From JBOHCT01 sp050699055 (GTDB lineage: Bacteria > Actinomycetota > Actinomycetes > Streptosporangiales > JBOHCT01): DNA of 29,865 bases. Every line of letters begins with the position of its first letter. Position 1 is the first letter of the stretch. The DNA is taken from assembly GCA_050699055.1 (NCBI GenBank), contig JBOHCT010000025.1, positions 1-29,865 on the forward strand. The letters run 5' to 3'. The notes under the pieces were generated by a model that saw nothing but the letters and a program-made list of their open reading frames with translations, searched no databases and was not told the origin of the DNA. Made by a program: the position numbers and the translations under genes. This document shows positions 8,408-16,461 of this stretch, in pieces.

Positions 8408-8446
8408 GGACATGTCGTAGCATGCACATAGGACTGGGGACATGTC
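8408..8446. promoter_or_regulatory. Paired palindromic operators between SDR remnant and PadR gene
   Basis: The perfect 8-bp palindrome GACATGTC occurs at 8409-8416 and again at 8439-8446, both preceded by G, with centres 30 bp apart (about three helical turns). The right copy overlaps a minus-strand TTGACA (plus 8443-8448), which would be the -35 of the SDR gene. A weaker ACATGT lies near 8382. The layout suits PadR autoregulation and repression of the divergent gene. Confidence 0.55.
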
Positions 8447-8479
8447 AAGATGGACACCTCACCTACCGAACGGAGCCAC

Positions 8480-9022
8480 ATGTCTTTGCGTCACGGCCTC
8501 CTCGGCCTCCTCGCCGAGGGCCCTGCCAGCGGCTTCGACCTCGCACGTCGGTTCGAAGAGCTCCTGGGGACGGTCTGGCCGGCCCAGCACCCCAAGATCT
8601 ACGAGGAGCTCCGGCGGCTCGACCGTGACGGCCTGATCGAGCTGGAGAGCACCGGCCCGCGTGGCCGCAAGTCCTACCGGATCACCGACGCGGGGCTCGA
8701 CGAGATCCGCCGGTGGCTGACCGACACCGAGGTCGACCACACGATGCGTCTGCAGACGCTGCTGCGGTCACTCTTCTTCTGGCTGATGTCGCCGGAGGAG
8801 CTGCGTGACCATCTGACGAGGGAGGCCACCTTCTACCGCGAAACGGCCGAGAAGTACCGTGCCTACGCCGCCGCCAAGGACCGCGGGGACTACGGCACGA
8901 GCCCCGCGACCCAGTCGATGCGGGTAGCCATCGAAGCGGGCATCCGGCTGTCCGGGGCCCTGGCGGACTGGGCGGAGTGGGCACAGACCGTCCCACCCGC
9001 CACGCCCGACGGACCCGCGTGA
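8480..9022 (+). CDS. PadR-family transcriptional regulator
   Basis: This 180-residue DNA-binding protein has the PadR winged helix (SLRHGLLGLLAEGPASGFDL, KIYEELRRLDRDGLI, GRKSYRITDAG; residues 2-80). The C-terminal helical Vir-type domain (about 95-180) is used for dimerisation. ATG 8480 is chosen because GGAG lies about 8 nt upstream and the family motif starts right after it; ATG 8450 would add ten residues. It is divergent from the broken SDR gene with twin palindromes in between. It probably represses itself and its former partner. The effector is unknown. Confidence 0.9.
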   Translation: MSLRHGLLGLLAEGPASGFDLARRFEELLGTVWPAQHPKIYEELRRLDRDGLIELESTGPRGRKSYRITDAGLDEIRRWLTDTEVDHTMRLQTLLRSLFFWLMSPEELRDHLTREATFYRETAEKYRAYAAAKDRGDYGTSPATQSMRVAIEAGIRLSGALADWAEWAQTVPPATPDGPA

Positions 9023-9247
9023 ACACCTCGCCGACTGGCCTGCTGAGCGCCGCACGCGCTAGTGACGGCGATCTGGCATTGTTCGCGCTTCTCGGCAAAT
9101 CGGTACGTATCCCGAGATGCAGCAAGGGACCTGTCGACCGCGTCGAGTTGAGCCGACGCCTGGTCGTGTGCTCTCCTGGTCCGAGCGTCGCGCGCCGGTG
9201 ACGGACAGCGTCAGGCATGGAGGCGTCGAATCGCAAAGGGCTGATGC

Positions 9248-9631
9248 GTGACCATCTCCATCAATCACATGATCGCCTTCGCGGATGACAAGCAGAAGTC
9301 CGCACAGTTCTTGGCCGAACTCTTCGGCCGCCCGGATCCCGTTCACTGGGGACCGTTCTGCTCGGTCCAGCTCGACGACGGTGCGCTGGTTCAGTTCGCC
9401 GAGCCCGGCTTCGAGATTCAAGTACAGCACTACGCCTTCCTGGTATCTGAGGAGGAGTTCGACGGGATCTACGAGCGGATCCGTGAGTGGAGCCTGCGGC
9501 ACTGGCCTGACCCGCAGCAGTCGGAGCAAGGCACGATCAACCACAACCACGGTGGCCGCGGTGTCTACTTCAAGGATCCGACCGGCCACAACCTCGAGGT
9601 GCTCACGCGGCCGTACGGCTCTGACGGTTAG
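9248..9631 (+). CDS. VOC-superfamily (glyoxalase/dioxygenase-like) protein
   Basis: This 127-residue single VOC module has two beta-alpha-beta-beta-beta halves. His7 (ISINHMI), His61 (VQHYAFLVS) and Glu117 (GHNLEVL) fit the usual metal-ligand positions, so a metalloenzyme is likely rather than a binding-only protein. GTG 9248 is the start, with AAAGGG about 8 nt upstream. Members include glyoxalases, fosfomycin/bleomycin resistance proteins and extradiol dioxygenases; the sequence does not decide between them. The 225 bp before it hold no recognisable gene. It stands alone between the PadR gene and the convergent IclR gene. Confidence 0.85.
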   Translation: MTISINHMIAFADDKQKSAQFLAELFGRPDPVHWGPFCSVQLDDGALVQFAEPGFEIQVQHYAFLVSEEEFDGIYERIREWSLRHWPDPQQSEQGTINHNHGGRGVYFKDPTGHNLEVLTRPYGSDG

Positions 9632-9788
9632 CCCGACGCCCCGGCTGGCGGTGGCGTCGCCACCCAAAGTGGGGGAGATCACCGGGGAACATCACCACCT
9701 CGACCCACGAGCACGGCGACCCGGTCCCGGAGCCTCGCTACCGGCCCGCCATCTACGCCGCCGGCTAAAGCAAGCTCGGTTTCCTTCC

Positions 9789-10532
9789 CTACTGCGCGAG
9801 GTTCGTGCTGATCTCGGCGGCGGCTTTGTTGACGAGCTCGCCGAGGCCCGGGATCTGGCGTCGCCTGAATCGGGAGGCGGGCAGGGAGATGCAGATGCCG
9901 GCGGTCGGCAGGCCGTCGGTGTCGAGGATCGCCGCGCCGACGGCGCAGACGTCGGGCCGGAACTCGCAGAGGTTGACGGCGTAGCCGCGGCGGCGGGTGC
10001 GGCGTAGGTCGCGGCGGAGCTGTTCAGGGTCGGTGATGGTCTGCGCGGAGTAGCTCTCCAGGCCGCGGGCGATCACCTGTTCGACGTCGGCCTCGGGGAG
10101 GTGGGCGAGGACCGACCGGCCGGTGCAGGTGGCGTGCAGTGGGGTGACGGCACCGAGTCGGATGAAGGTGCGTACCGGTTGGGTGGAGTCCATGCGCTCG
10201 ACGAGCACCAGGGAGCGCAGGCCGTCGGGGACGGCCAGGTGGATGGTCTCGTCTGTGGTGTCACGCAGCCACTGCATCGGACCCAGCGCCGCCTCACGCA
10301 GGCCCGTCTCTGTGGCGGAACGGCGGCCGACGGCGAGGGCGCGGGGGGTCAGCTCCCAGCGGACGCCGTCGGCCTTCTTGACGCGCAGCCACCCGGCGTC
10401 GGCGAGCGTGGTGAGGCTGCGCTGCACCGTCGACTTGGGCAGTTGAAACATCTGCGCCAGGTCGCCCAGGCCGACCGGTTGGTGCTCGGCGACTGTCTCC
10501 AGGATGCGCAGGGTGCGCAGGGTACTCTTCAT
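9789..10532 (-). CDS. IclR-family transcriptional regulator
   Basis: This 247-residue regulator starts at ATG 10532; the frame extends 36 codons further but the IclR fold begins here (MKSTLRTLRILETVAEHQ). Its winged helix contains LGDLAQMFQLPKSTVQRSL (about residues 22-41). The effector domain has DETIHLAV, HATCTGRSVLAHLPE and a C-terminal RRRGYAVNLCEFRPDVCAVGAAI segment. In most relatives that segment reads 'GYAxxxEExxxGxxxVAAPI'; here Leu-Cys-Glu replaces it. It is divergent from the ten-gene catabolic operon and is the obvious candidate regulator of it, responding to a pathway acid or CoA ester. Confidence 0.92.
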   Translation of the reverse strand: MKSTLRTLRILETVAEHQPVGLGDLAQMFQLPKSTVQRSLTTLADAGWLRVKKADGVRWELTPRALAVGRRSATETGLREAALGPMQWLRDTTDETIHLAVPDGLRSLVLVERMDSTQPVRTFIRLGAVTPLHATCTGRSVLAHLPEADVEQVIARGLESYSAQTITDPEQLRRDLRRTRRRGYAVNLCEFRPDVCAVGAAILDTDGLPTAGICISLPASRFRRRQIPGLGELVNKAAAEISTNLAQ

Positions 10533-10596
10533 GTCCACCGTCTCTCTTGGCGGCTCACCGGCCTGGCGGTGGGTTGTGTCACAGGGTGAACAAGTC

Positions 10597-10646
10597 TTGA
10601 CAAATCCGGACTCTACGTCGAACGTGACAGGCGGTACCACATACCG
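10597..10646 (+). promoter_or_regulatory. Candidate promoter and IclR operator of the catabolic operon
   Basis: A consensus -35 TTGACA lies at 10597-10602. At 10632-10646 a perfect inverted repeat CGGTA-CCACA-TACCG (15 bp) lies 34 bp before the MmgE/PrpD start. IclR proteins typically bind about 12-15-bp palindromes. A matching -10 box is not obvious. Confidence 0.5.
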
Positions 10647-10680
10647 ATCTTAGATTTCACAATGTAGCACGGAGCTTCTG

Positions 10681-12075
10681 ATGACCGATGTGACCAAGCC
10701 CGCGGCCACGGTCGCCGCCGCGCCGGGGGCGACGGGCGCGGTGGCGGCCGGGGCGGTGGGCGTGCGGTTCGAGGATCTGCCTGGCGAGGTGGTCACGGTC
10801 GCGAAGCAGTGTGTGCTCGACGCGCTCGGTGTCGCGGTCGCGGGGGCGGGCGAGCCGGCGGTGACCATCGTCCGCGACGCGGTGTGTGGTGACGCTCCGG
10901 CCGGCCCGTCCGTTCTCGTCGGCGTGGGTGGGACGGCGCGGCCGGTCGACGCGGCGATGGTCAACGGGACGTCCGCGCACGCGTTGGACTACGACGACGT
11001 GTCGGCTGTGATGGGCGGGCATCCGTCGGCGCCTGTGCTGCCGGCCGTCCTCGCGCTGGCCGAGCAGCTGGGTGCGAGCGGGCGGGCGCTATTGGCGGCG
11101 TTCGTGGCCGGGTTCGAGGTCGAGTGTCGGGTCGGGGAGGCGGTGGGGCCGGACCATTATGAGCGTGGTTTCCACACCACCGCGACGGTCGGGACGTTCG
11201 GGGCCGCGGCCGGCTGCTCGCGGCTGCTCGGGACCGGCCCGGCGCGCGCGGAGGCGGCGCTGGGGATCGCGGCCACGCAGGCCGCCGGCCTGAAGTCGAT
11301 GTTCGGGACGATGTGCAAACCACTGCAGGTCGGTAAGGCCGCCGCGAACGGCCTGCTCGCCGCCGAGTTGACGGCGCGGGGGTTCACCAGCGCCGCGGAC
11401 GGGCTGGCCTGCCCGCAGGGCTTCGCCGCGACCCAGACGAACGCGTTCGACCCGGAGCCGACGCACGCTTCGTTCGGTTCGCCGTGGCACATCCTGGACG
11501 TGCTGTTCAAGGTGCACGCCTCCTGCTACCTCACGCACGCGTGCATCGAGGCGGCGCTCACGCTTCGAGACGAGATCGGCGATCCGGCGGAGGTGGAACG
11601 GATCGTCCTGACGGTTTCTCCCGGGCATCTCACGGTCTGCAACATCGCGCGGCCGCGGACCGGCTTGGAGGGAAAGTTCAGCCTGCGTCTCACCACGGCC
11701 CTCGCCCTGGCGACGGGAGCGACGGGGGAGAGCGAGTTCACCGACGAGAAGGTGACGGATCCGCGGCTGGCCGCCCTGTGCGCCAGGACCGAGGTCGTGG
11801 TCGACGAGTCCATGCCGAGGTACGCGGGAGCGGTGACGCTGTTCACGCGTGACGGGCGGACGCTGCGCGCCGAGGCGGACTCGGGTTCCCCCGCCTGGGC
11901 CGACCACCCGAGCGAGCAAGCCCCTCGACTGATCGAGAAGTTCGACGCCCTCGCCGCGCCGGTCGTCGGCGGCGAACGCGCCGCCCTGCTCGCTGACGCG
12001 GTCGCTCATCTGGAGGACGTCACTGATGTTCGCTCGCTGGCGGCGTTGACCGTACCCGCGGAGAGGACAGCATGA
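10681..12075 (+). CDS. MmgE/PrpD-family protein (2-methylcitrate dehydratase / cis-aconitate decarboxylase fold)
   Basis: This 464-residue cytoplasmic enzyme is the first gene of the operon. The family acts on free tri- or dicarboxylates (2-methylcitrate dehydration, cis-aconitate decarboxylation to itaconate, iminodisuccinate epimerisation). Family blocks visible are NGTSAHALDYDDV (about residues 98-110), HPSAPVLPA, AGFEVECRVGEAV, GFHTTATVGTFGAAA, CKPLQVGKAAANGLLAA and KVHASCYLTHACIEA. An Ala-rich N-terminal 25 residues is low complexity. ATG 10681 fits the start. Its 3' end overlaps the next gene (ATGA at 12072-12075). With CoA-dependent C5 enzymes downstream, it may prepare an unsaturated dicarboxylate. 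The exact reaction cannot be read from the sequence. Confidence 0.85.
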   Translation: MTDVTKPAATVAAAPGATGAVAAGAVGVRFEDLPGEVVTVAKQCVLDALGVAVAGAGEPAVTIVRDAVCGDAPAGPSVLVGVGGTARPVDAAMVNGTSAHALDYDDVSAVMGGHPSAPVLPAVLALAEQLGASGRALLAAFVAGFEVECRVGEAVGPDHYERGFHTTATVGTFGAAAGCSRLLGTGPARAEAALGIAATQAAGLKSMFGTMCKPLQVGKAAANGLLAAELTARGFTSAADGLACPQGFAATQTNAFDPEPTHASFGSPWHILDVLFKVHASCYLTHACIEAALTLRDEIGDPAEVERIVLTVSPGHLTVCNIARPRTGLEGKFSLRLTTALALATGATGESEFTDEKVTDPRLAALCARTEVVVDESMPRYAGAVTLFTRDGRTLRAEADSGSPAWADHPSEQAPRLIEKFDALAAPVVGGERAALLADAVAHLEDVTDVRSLAALTVPAERTA

Positions 12076-12572
12076 GCGACACCACGGCGCTTCGCCAACG
12101 TGCGCGGAAGTGGGAGAAGGGCCATTTCTTCGAGGACTTCACCGTCGGCAGGGTATTCGAGCACCATTGGGGTCGCACGATCCTCGAGTCCGACACCATG
12201 CTCTTCACCACGCTGACGCTCGGCTACAACCCGCTGTATTTCAACCGGGAGTACGCGAAGGCACACGGATACGGCGACCTGGTCGTCAACCCGTTCCTTG
12301 TCTTCGCGGTCACTTTCGGTCTGAGTGTGGAAGACCTGAGCGAGACCGGAGGAGCGTTCCTCGGGGTCGCGGAGCTGTCCTTTCACCGCGCCGTCACGAT
12401 CGGCGAGACCCTCACCGCCCGCAGCACCGTCGTCGAGGCCAGGCCTTCCCGCAGCAGGCCGCACGCGGGCGTCGTGACCTGGCACACCGAGGGGCTCGCG
12501 GGCGACGGCATCGTCGTGGACTTTCGCCGCACCAACCTGATCAGCAAGCGAGACACCCGGAGAGAGCTGTGA
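12072..12572 (+). CDS. MaoC-family (R)-specific enoyl-CoA hydratase-like protein 1
   Basis: This 166-residue single hot-dog domain protein belongs to the MaoC group that hydrates enoyl-CoAs, including mesaconyl-CoA and itaconyl-CoA. HFFEDFTVGRVFEH opens the domain; the hydratase loop reads GYNPLYFNREYAKAHGYGDL (residues 51-70). In classical (R)-hydratases this loop is D-x-N-P-x-H; here the Asp is Gly51 and the His is Tyr56. This copy may therefore be a non-catalytic partner or use other residues. The segment VFAVTFGLSVEDLSE resembles bacterial mesaconyl-CoA hydratase. It overlaps both neighbours by 4 nt. Pairing with the second MaoC protein as a heteromer is plausible. Confidence 0.87.
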   Translation: MSDTTALRQRARKWEKGHFFEDFTVGRVFEHHWGRTILESDTMLFTTLTLGYNPLYFNREYAKAHGYGDLVVNPFLVFAVTFGLSVEDLSETGGAFLGVAELSFHRAVTIGETLTARSTVVEARPSRSRPHAGVVTWHTEGLAGDGIVVDFRRTNLISKRDTRREL

Positions 12573-13771
12573 CTTCTCAGACCGCCGCACGCCACGCGGA
12601 ACCAGCGGGACCCGCAGACTCGGGCTACCTGACCGAGGACAGGCGCGCGATCCAGCGGACCGCCAGGGACTTCGCGATGCGTGAGGTGCTGCCGGTCGCG
12701 AACGAGCTCGACCCGACCGGCGGGGAGATCCCGATGGGGCTGCGGGAGAAGATGGCCGACGTGGGTTTCTTCGGTGTGTTGATCCCCGAGGAGTACGGCG
12801 GCCTCGGGTTGGGTGTCTTCGAGTACGCCCTGGTCACCGAGGAGCTGGCGCGGGGGTGGATGAGTGTGGCCAGCATCATCGCCCGCGGCAACAAGCTCAT
12901 GACCGGGTTCACCGCAGACCAGCGCCGCCACTACCTGCCGCGGGTCGCCCGCGGCGATTTCCTGGGGGCCTTCGCGCTGTCGGAACCCGACGCCGGCTCC
13001 GACGTCGCGAACCTGTCGTGTCGCGCCGCCCGCGACGGCGACGACTGGGTGATCAACGGACAGAAGATGTGGTGCACCTTCGCCGACGGCGCCGACTACA
13101 TCCAGCTGTTCGCCCGCACCGACCCGGACGTCGACCCGGCACGCCGGCACCGCGGCATCAGCGTCTTCCTCATCGAGAAGGACCGCGGCACCCTGCCGGA
13201 CGGGGTCGGCGGCAACCCCGTCCGCAAGATCGGGTACCGGGGGTGGAAGACGTGGGAGCTGTCCTTCGACGACTTCCGTCTTCCCGGCGACGCCCTCGTC
13301 GGGGAGGAGGGCCGCGGCTTCTACATGGCCATGGACAACCTCGAGATCGCCCGCGTGCACACCGCCGCCCGGGCGATCGGCCTGGCCCGCGGGGCGCTCG
13401 AGGACTCGATCACCTACGCCGGGCAGCGGGTCCAGTTCGGCCGCCCGATCGGCGACAACCAGGCCATCCGATTCAAGATCGCGGACATGGCGACGCGGAT
13501 CGAGGTGGCCAGGGCACTGATGTACCAGGTCTGTACCGACATCGACGCCGGCCGCAAGTGCCCCGTCGAGGCGTCCATGGCCAAGCTGTTCGCCAGCGAG
13601 ATGGCCGAGCACGTCACCAGCGAGGGCCTGCAGATCCACGGCGGCGCCGGATACACCACCGACTTCGCGGTCGAACGGTACTGGCGCGACGCACGGTTGA
13701 CGAAGATCTTCGAAGGAACCTCGGAAATACAGCTGCGGATCATCTCCGACGCCCTTCTCGGGAGAACGTGA
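12569..13771 (+). CDS. Acyl-CoA dehydrogenase 1 (candidate methylsuccinyl-CoA-type)
   Basis: This 400-residue FAD enzyme introduces an alpha-beta double bond into an acyl-CoA. GTG 12569 overlaps the previous stop (GTGA) with GGAGAG just upstream. Blocks include PEEYGGLGLGVFEYA, GAFALSEPDAGSDVANL (flavin region, about residues 131-150), INGQKMWCTFADGADY, QRVQFGRPIGDNQAI and LQIHGGAGYTTDFAVERYWRDA. The catalytic base is probably Glu382 in KIFEGTSEIQ. Its place between two MaoC hydratases and near a CaiB transferase and a Mcl-type lyase suggests methylsuccinyl-CoA or a similar branched C5-CoA as substrate. That is inference; isovaleryl- and short-chain enzymes look alike. Confidence 0.93.
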   Translation: MTSQTAARHAEPAGPADSGYLTEDRRAIQRTARDFAMREVLPVANELDPTGGEIPMGLREKMADVGFFGVLIPEEYGGLGLGVFEYALVTEELARGWMSVASIIARGNKLMTGFTADQRRHYLPRVARGDFLGAFALSEPDAGSDVANLSCRAARDGDDWVINGQKMWCTFADGADYIQLFARTDPDVDPARRHRGISVFLIEKDRGTLPDGVGGNPVRKIGYRGWKTWELSFDDFRLPGDALVGEEGRGFYMAMDNLEIARVHTAARAIGLARGALEDSITYAGQRVQFGRPIGDNQAIRFKIADMATRIEVARALMYQVCTDIDAGRKCPVEASMAKLFASEMAEHVTSEGLQIHGGAGYTTDFAVERYWRDARLTKIFEGTSEIQLRIISDALLGRT

Positions 13772-14286
13772 TGCATCCGAACACCCGCACCGGCCCCCTG
13801 ACCGGCCCCCTGACCGGCCCCCTGACCGGCACTGACAACTGCTTCGAGAACTTCGCCGTCGGCGACGTATTCGAGCATGCCCGCGGGAAGACGGTGACGG
13901 AGATGGACAACGTCCTGCTCACCCACCTCGTCATGAACACCGCGCAGGGCCACTTCAACGAGGACCGGATGCGGGGCGGCGAGTTCGGGCGGCGCATCGT
14001 GTTCGGCGGCATCACGACGTCGATCGTGATCGGCCTGGCAAGCCAGGACACCGGGGAGAACGCGCTGCGGGAGCTGGGCCTCGACCAGATCAGGTTTCCC
14101 GCCCCCGTCTTTCACGGGGACACGCTGTACGCGTTCAGCGAGGTCCTCGACACCCGCGACGCGGACCGCGACGACGCCGGCGTCGTGACCTTCCGGCACT
14201 GGGGGGTCAACGACCGCGAGGAGATCGTCTTCGAGGGGGTGCGGCGGGTACTCCTCAAGCGGGCCGGCCGCGGGAGCGCCGGGTGA
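13771..14286 (+). CDS. MaoC-family hydratase-like protein 2 with N-terminal TGPL repeats
   Basis: This 171-residue protein's ATG 13771 shares one base with the previous stop (TGATG). After six residues it has TGPL three times (residues 7-18), then the hot-dog domain (NCFENFAVGDVFEHARGKTV onward). The active loop reads MNTAQGHFNEDRM: the usual catalytic Asp is Asn56 but His61 is kept, a form I associate with mesaconyl/itaconyl-type MaoC proteins. It contains GRRIVFGGITTSIVIGLAS and ends with FEGVRRVLLKR. It overlaps the CaiB gene by 4 nt. It is the more likely catalytic half of the hydratase pair. Confidence 0.87.
   Translation: MHPNTRTGPLTGPLTGPLTGTDNCFENFAVGDVFEHARGKTVTEMDNVLLTHLVMNTAQGHFNEDRMRGGEFGRRIVFGGITTSIVIGLASQDTGENALRELGLDQIRFPAPVFHGDTLYAFSEVLDTRDADRDDAGVVTFRHWGVNDREEIVFEGVRRVLLKRAGRGSAG
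13789..13824 (+). repeat. 12-bp tandem repeat inside the second MaoC gene
   Basis: ACCGGCCCCCTG is present three times in perfect tandem (13789-13800, 13801-13812, 13813-13824), followed by a partial copy ACCGGCACTG. Because 12 is a multiple of 3, copy changes add or remove TGPL without shifting frame. Confidence 0.95.
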
Positions 14287-15512
14287 GCGGGCGACACGAC
14301 TCCAGGGGGCCGCTGGCCGGACTCATGGTGGTGGACCTCACCCGGGCGCTCGCCGGGCCGTTCTGCACCATGCTGCTCGCCGACCTCGGCGCCGATGTGA
14401 TCAAGGTGGAGTCCCCCGACGGCGACATCACCCGCGCCCAGGGACCGTTTCGCCCCGACGACGGCCTGCGGGTGTTCGGCGGCTACTTCCAGAGCGTCAA
14501 CCGCAACAAGAGAGGCATCGTGGTTGACCTGTCCACCACGCGCGGTGTCGAGATCGTACGCGGGCTCTCCGCGCGCGCCGACGTTCTCGTGGAGAACTTC
14601 CGCGCCGGGGTGATGGACCGGGCGGGACTCGCCTACGAGACTCTCTCCGCCGACAACCCGCGGCTGGTCTACGCCGCCATCCGCGGCTTCGGGGACCCAC
14701 GGACCGGCGAGAGCCCCTACCAACAATGGCCCGCCTACGACGTGATCGCCCAGGCCATGGGCGGGCTGATGGCCATCACCGGCGACCCCGACGGCCCGCC
14801 GACGAAGGTCGGCCCCGGCGTCGGCGACATCATGCCGGCCGCCCTGACCGCGGTCGGGATCCTCGCCGCGCTCCGCGAGGCGCGAGAGACCGGGCGGGGA
14901 CGTTTCGTCGACGTCGCCATGTACGACGCGGTGCTCGCACTCTGCGAACGCATGGTGTACCAGTACTCCTATCTCGGGGACGTCGCCGGGCGCGTCGGCA
15001 ACACCCACCCCCTGCTCTGCCCCTTCGACGTCTTCCCCACCGCCGACGGGTGGGTCGCCATCGCCGCGCCCGGCGACCAGCACTGGCGACGCCTCTGCCA
15101 GGCGCTCGGCCGCCCGGAGCTCGGCACCGACCCCAGATTCGCGGCCAACGTCGACCGGGTCGCCCACAGAAACGACGTCCGGTCGCTGCTCGAGACATGG
15201 ACACGCCGCCACACCCGCGACGAGATCGTCGACGCGCTCGCCGGACACGTCCCCGTCGGGCCCGTCAACACCGCCGACACGATCTTCGCCGACCCGCACG
15301 TCCGCGCTCGACAGATGCTGATCGACGTCGAACAACCCGGCTGCGCGAGACCTGTCACGGTCGCCGGATGCCCGGTCAAGTACGCGGACATGCCCGAACC
15401 CGCGGCCCGGCGCGCGCCACTGTTGGGTGAGCACACCACCGAGATCCTGGACGACCTCGGCTACAACCCAGAGGCCGTCGACGGTCTACGGACCGCGGGT
15501 GTCGTCGTCTGA
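14283..15512 (+). CDS. CaiB/BaiF family (class III) CoA-transferase
   Basis: This 409-residue cytoplasmic enzyme moves CoA between carboxylic acids. GTG 14283 overlaps the preceding stop (GTGA). Family blocks are LTRALAGPFCTMLLADLGADVIKVE (residues 19-43, given in parts), NRNKRGIVVDL and LVENFRAGVMDRAGL. The catalytic Asp is Asp182 in GVGDIMPA. GRGRFVDVAMYDAVLAL, GPVNTADTIFADPHVRARQM and GEHTTEIL follow. Relatives include intermolecular transferases for succinate, itaconate or mesaconate and the intramolecular mesaconyl-C1/C4-CoA transferase of the 3-hydroxypropionate bicycle. In this operon it probably loads, or shifts, CoA on a C5 dicarboxylate. Confidence 0.94.
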   Translation: MSGRHDSRGPLAGLMVVDLTRALAGPFCTMLLADLGADVIKVESPDGDITRAQGPFRPDDGLRVFGGYFQSVNRNKRGIVVDLSTTRGVEIVRGLSARADVLVENFRAGVMDRAGLAYETLSADNPRLVYAAIRGFGDPRTGESPYQQWPAYDVIAQAMGGLMAITGDPDGPPTKVGPGVGDIMPAALTAVGILAALREARETGRGRFVDVAMYDAVLALCERMVYQYSYLGDVAGRVGNTHPLLCPFDVFPTADGWVAIAAPGDQHWRRLCQALGRPELGTDPRFAANVDRVAHRNDVRSLLETWTRRHTRDEIVDALAGHVPVGPVNTADTIFADPHVRARQMLIDVEQPGCARPVTVAGCPVKYADMPEPAARRAPLLGEHTTEILDDLGYNPEAVDGLRTAGVVV

Positions 15513-15531
15513 ACAAGGTAAGGAGAACGCC

Positions 15532-16428
15532 ATGCGCCTTCGCCGCAGCGAACTGTCCACCCCGGGCAGCAGCGAGAAGATGCTCGCGAAAGCCGCCGCG
15601 AGCGACGCCGACCTCGTCTTCTGCGACCTGGAGGACGCGGTCGCGCCGCGGGAGAAAGAATCGGCCCGCCCCAAGGTCGTCCACGCGCTCACCACCCTCG
15701 ACTGGCGACCGCCGACCAGGGCGGTACGGATCAACAGCCTCGACACCAGCTACGCCCACCGCGACCTCATCGACGTCGTCGAAGGCGCACGCGACGCCGT
15801 CGACATCATCATCATCCCCAAGGTCACACAGGCCAGGGACGTGTGGTGGGTCGACGTCCTCCTCACCCAACTCGAAACCCGCCTAGAAATGACGAAACGC
15901 ATCGGCCTCGAAGTTCTCATCGAGGAGGTCGAGGCCCTCATCAACGTCGAGGAGATCGCGCGCTCCAGCCCACGCCTGGAGGCCCTCATCTTCGGCCCCG
16001 GCGACTACTCCGCCTCCCAAGGCGTACGCCCCGAGGCGTTGAGCGGCACCGACGACTACCCCGGCGACATCTGGCACTACGCCAGAAACAAGATCGTCGT
16101 CGCCGCCCGCGCCGCCAAGATCGACGCCGTCGACGGCCCCTTCGCCGCCTTCAACGACCCCGACGGCTACCGACACCAATGCCATCTCTCCGCCACCCTC
16201 GGCTACACCGGCAAATGGGCCATCCACCCCAGCCAAATCGACATCGCCAACACCGCATACGCCCCCACCCCACAAGAGGTCGAGCGAGCCCGCAGGCTCG
16301 CCGCCGCCTACACCGACGCCGAACAACAAGGCCTCGGCTCCATCGCCCTCGACGGCGACATGGTCGACGCCGCCTCCATCCGCATCCTGCGCAACACCCT
16401 CCACAAAGCAGACCTACTCGGCATGTAG
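15532..16428 (+). CDS. CitE-like lyase of the malyl-CoA/beta-methylmalyl-CoA (Mcl1) type
   Basis: This 298-residue TIM-barrel, Mg2+-dependent C-C lyase starts at ATG 15532, 8 nt after AAGGAG and 19 nt after the CaiB stop. Motifs match Mcl1 of Rhodobacter: CDLEDAVAP (31-39), VRINSLDT with Arg66, IIPKV, DVWWVD, EVLIEEVEAL with Glu131, SSPRLEALIFGPGDYSAS with Asp158, DGPFAAFNDPDGY and GYTGKWAIHPSQI. Arg66, Glu131 and Asp158 fit the substrate/Mg2+ residues of that family at a constant offset of ten. Likely cleavage is beta-methylmalyl-CoA to glyoxylate plus propionyl-CoA, or citramalyl-CoA to pyruvate plus acetyl-CoA. It resembles Mcl1 more than the shorter citrate-lyase beta subunits. Confidence 0.93.
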   Translation: MRLRRSELSTPGSSEKMLAKAAASDADLVFCDLEDAVAPREKESARPKVVHALTTLDWRPPTRAVRINSLDTSYAHRDLIDVVEGARDAVDIIIIPKVTQARDVWWVDVLLTQLETRLEMTKRIGLEVLIEEVEALINVEEIARSSPRLEALIFGPGDYSASQGVRPEALSGTDDYPGDIWHYARNKIVVAARAAKIDAVDGPFAAFNDPDGYRHQCHLSATLGYTGKWAIHPSQIDIANTAYAPTPQEVERARRLAAAYTDAEQQGLGSIALDGDMVDAASIRILRNTLHKADLLGM

Positions 16429-16461
16429 TGCACGACAGGCGGCCGCCGCCGAGGAGACGCC

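Noticed and set aside
8977..9201. Small plus-strand ORF between the PadR and VOC genes
   Set aside because: It starts inside the PadR gene in another frame, has no ribosome site and no recognisable domain.
13789..13824. Possible CRISPR or other array from tandem repeats
   Set aside because: The units are 12 bp, contiguous, without spacers, and lie inside a reading frame.
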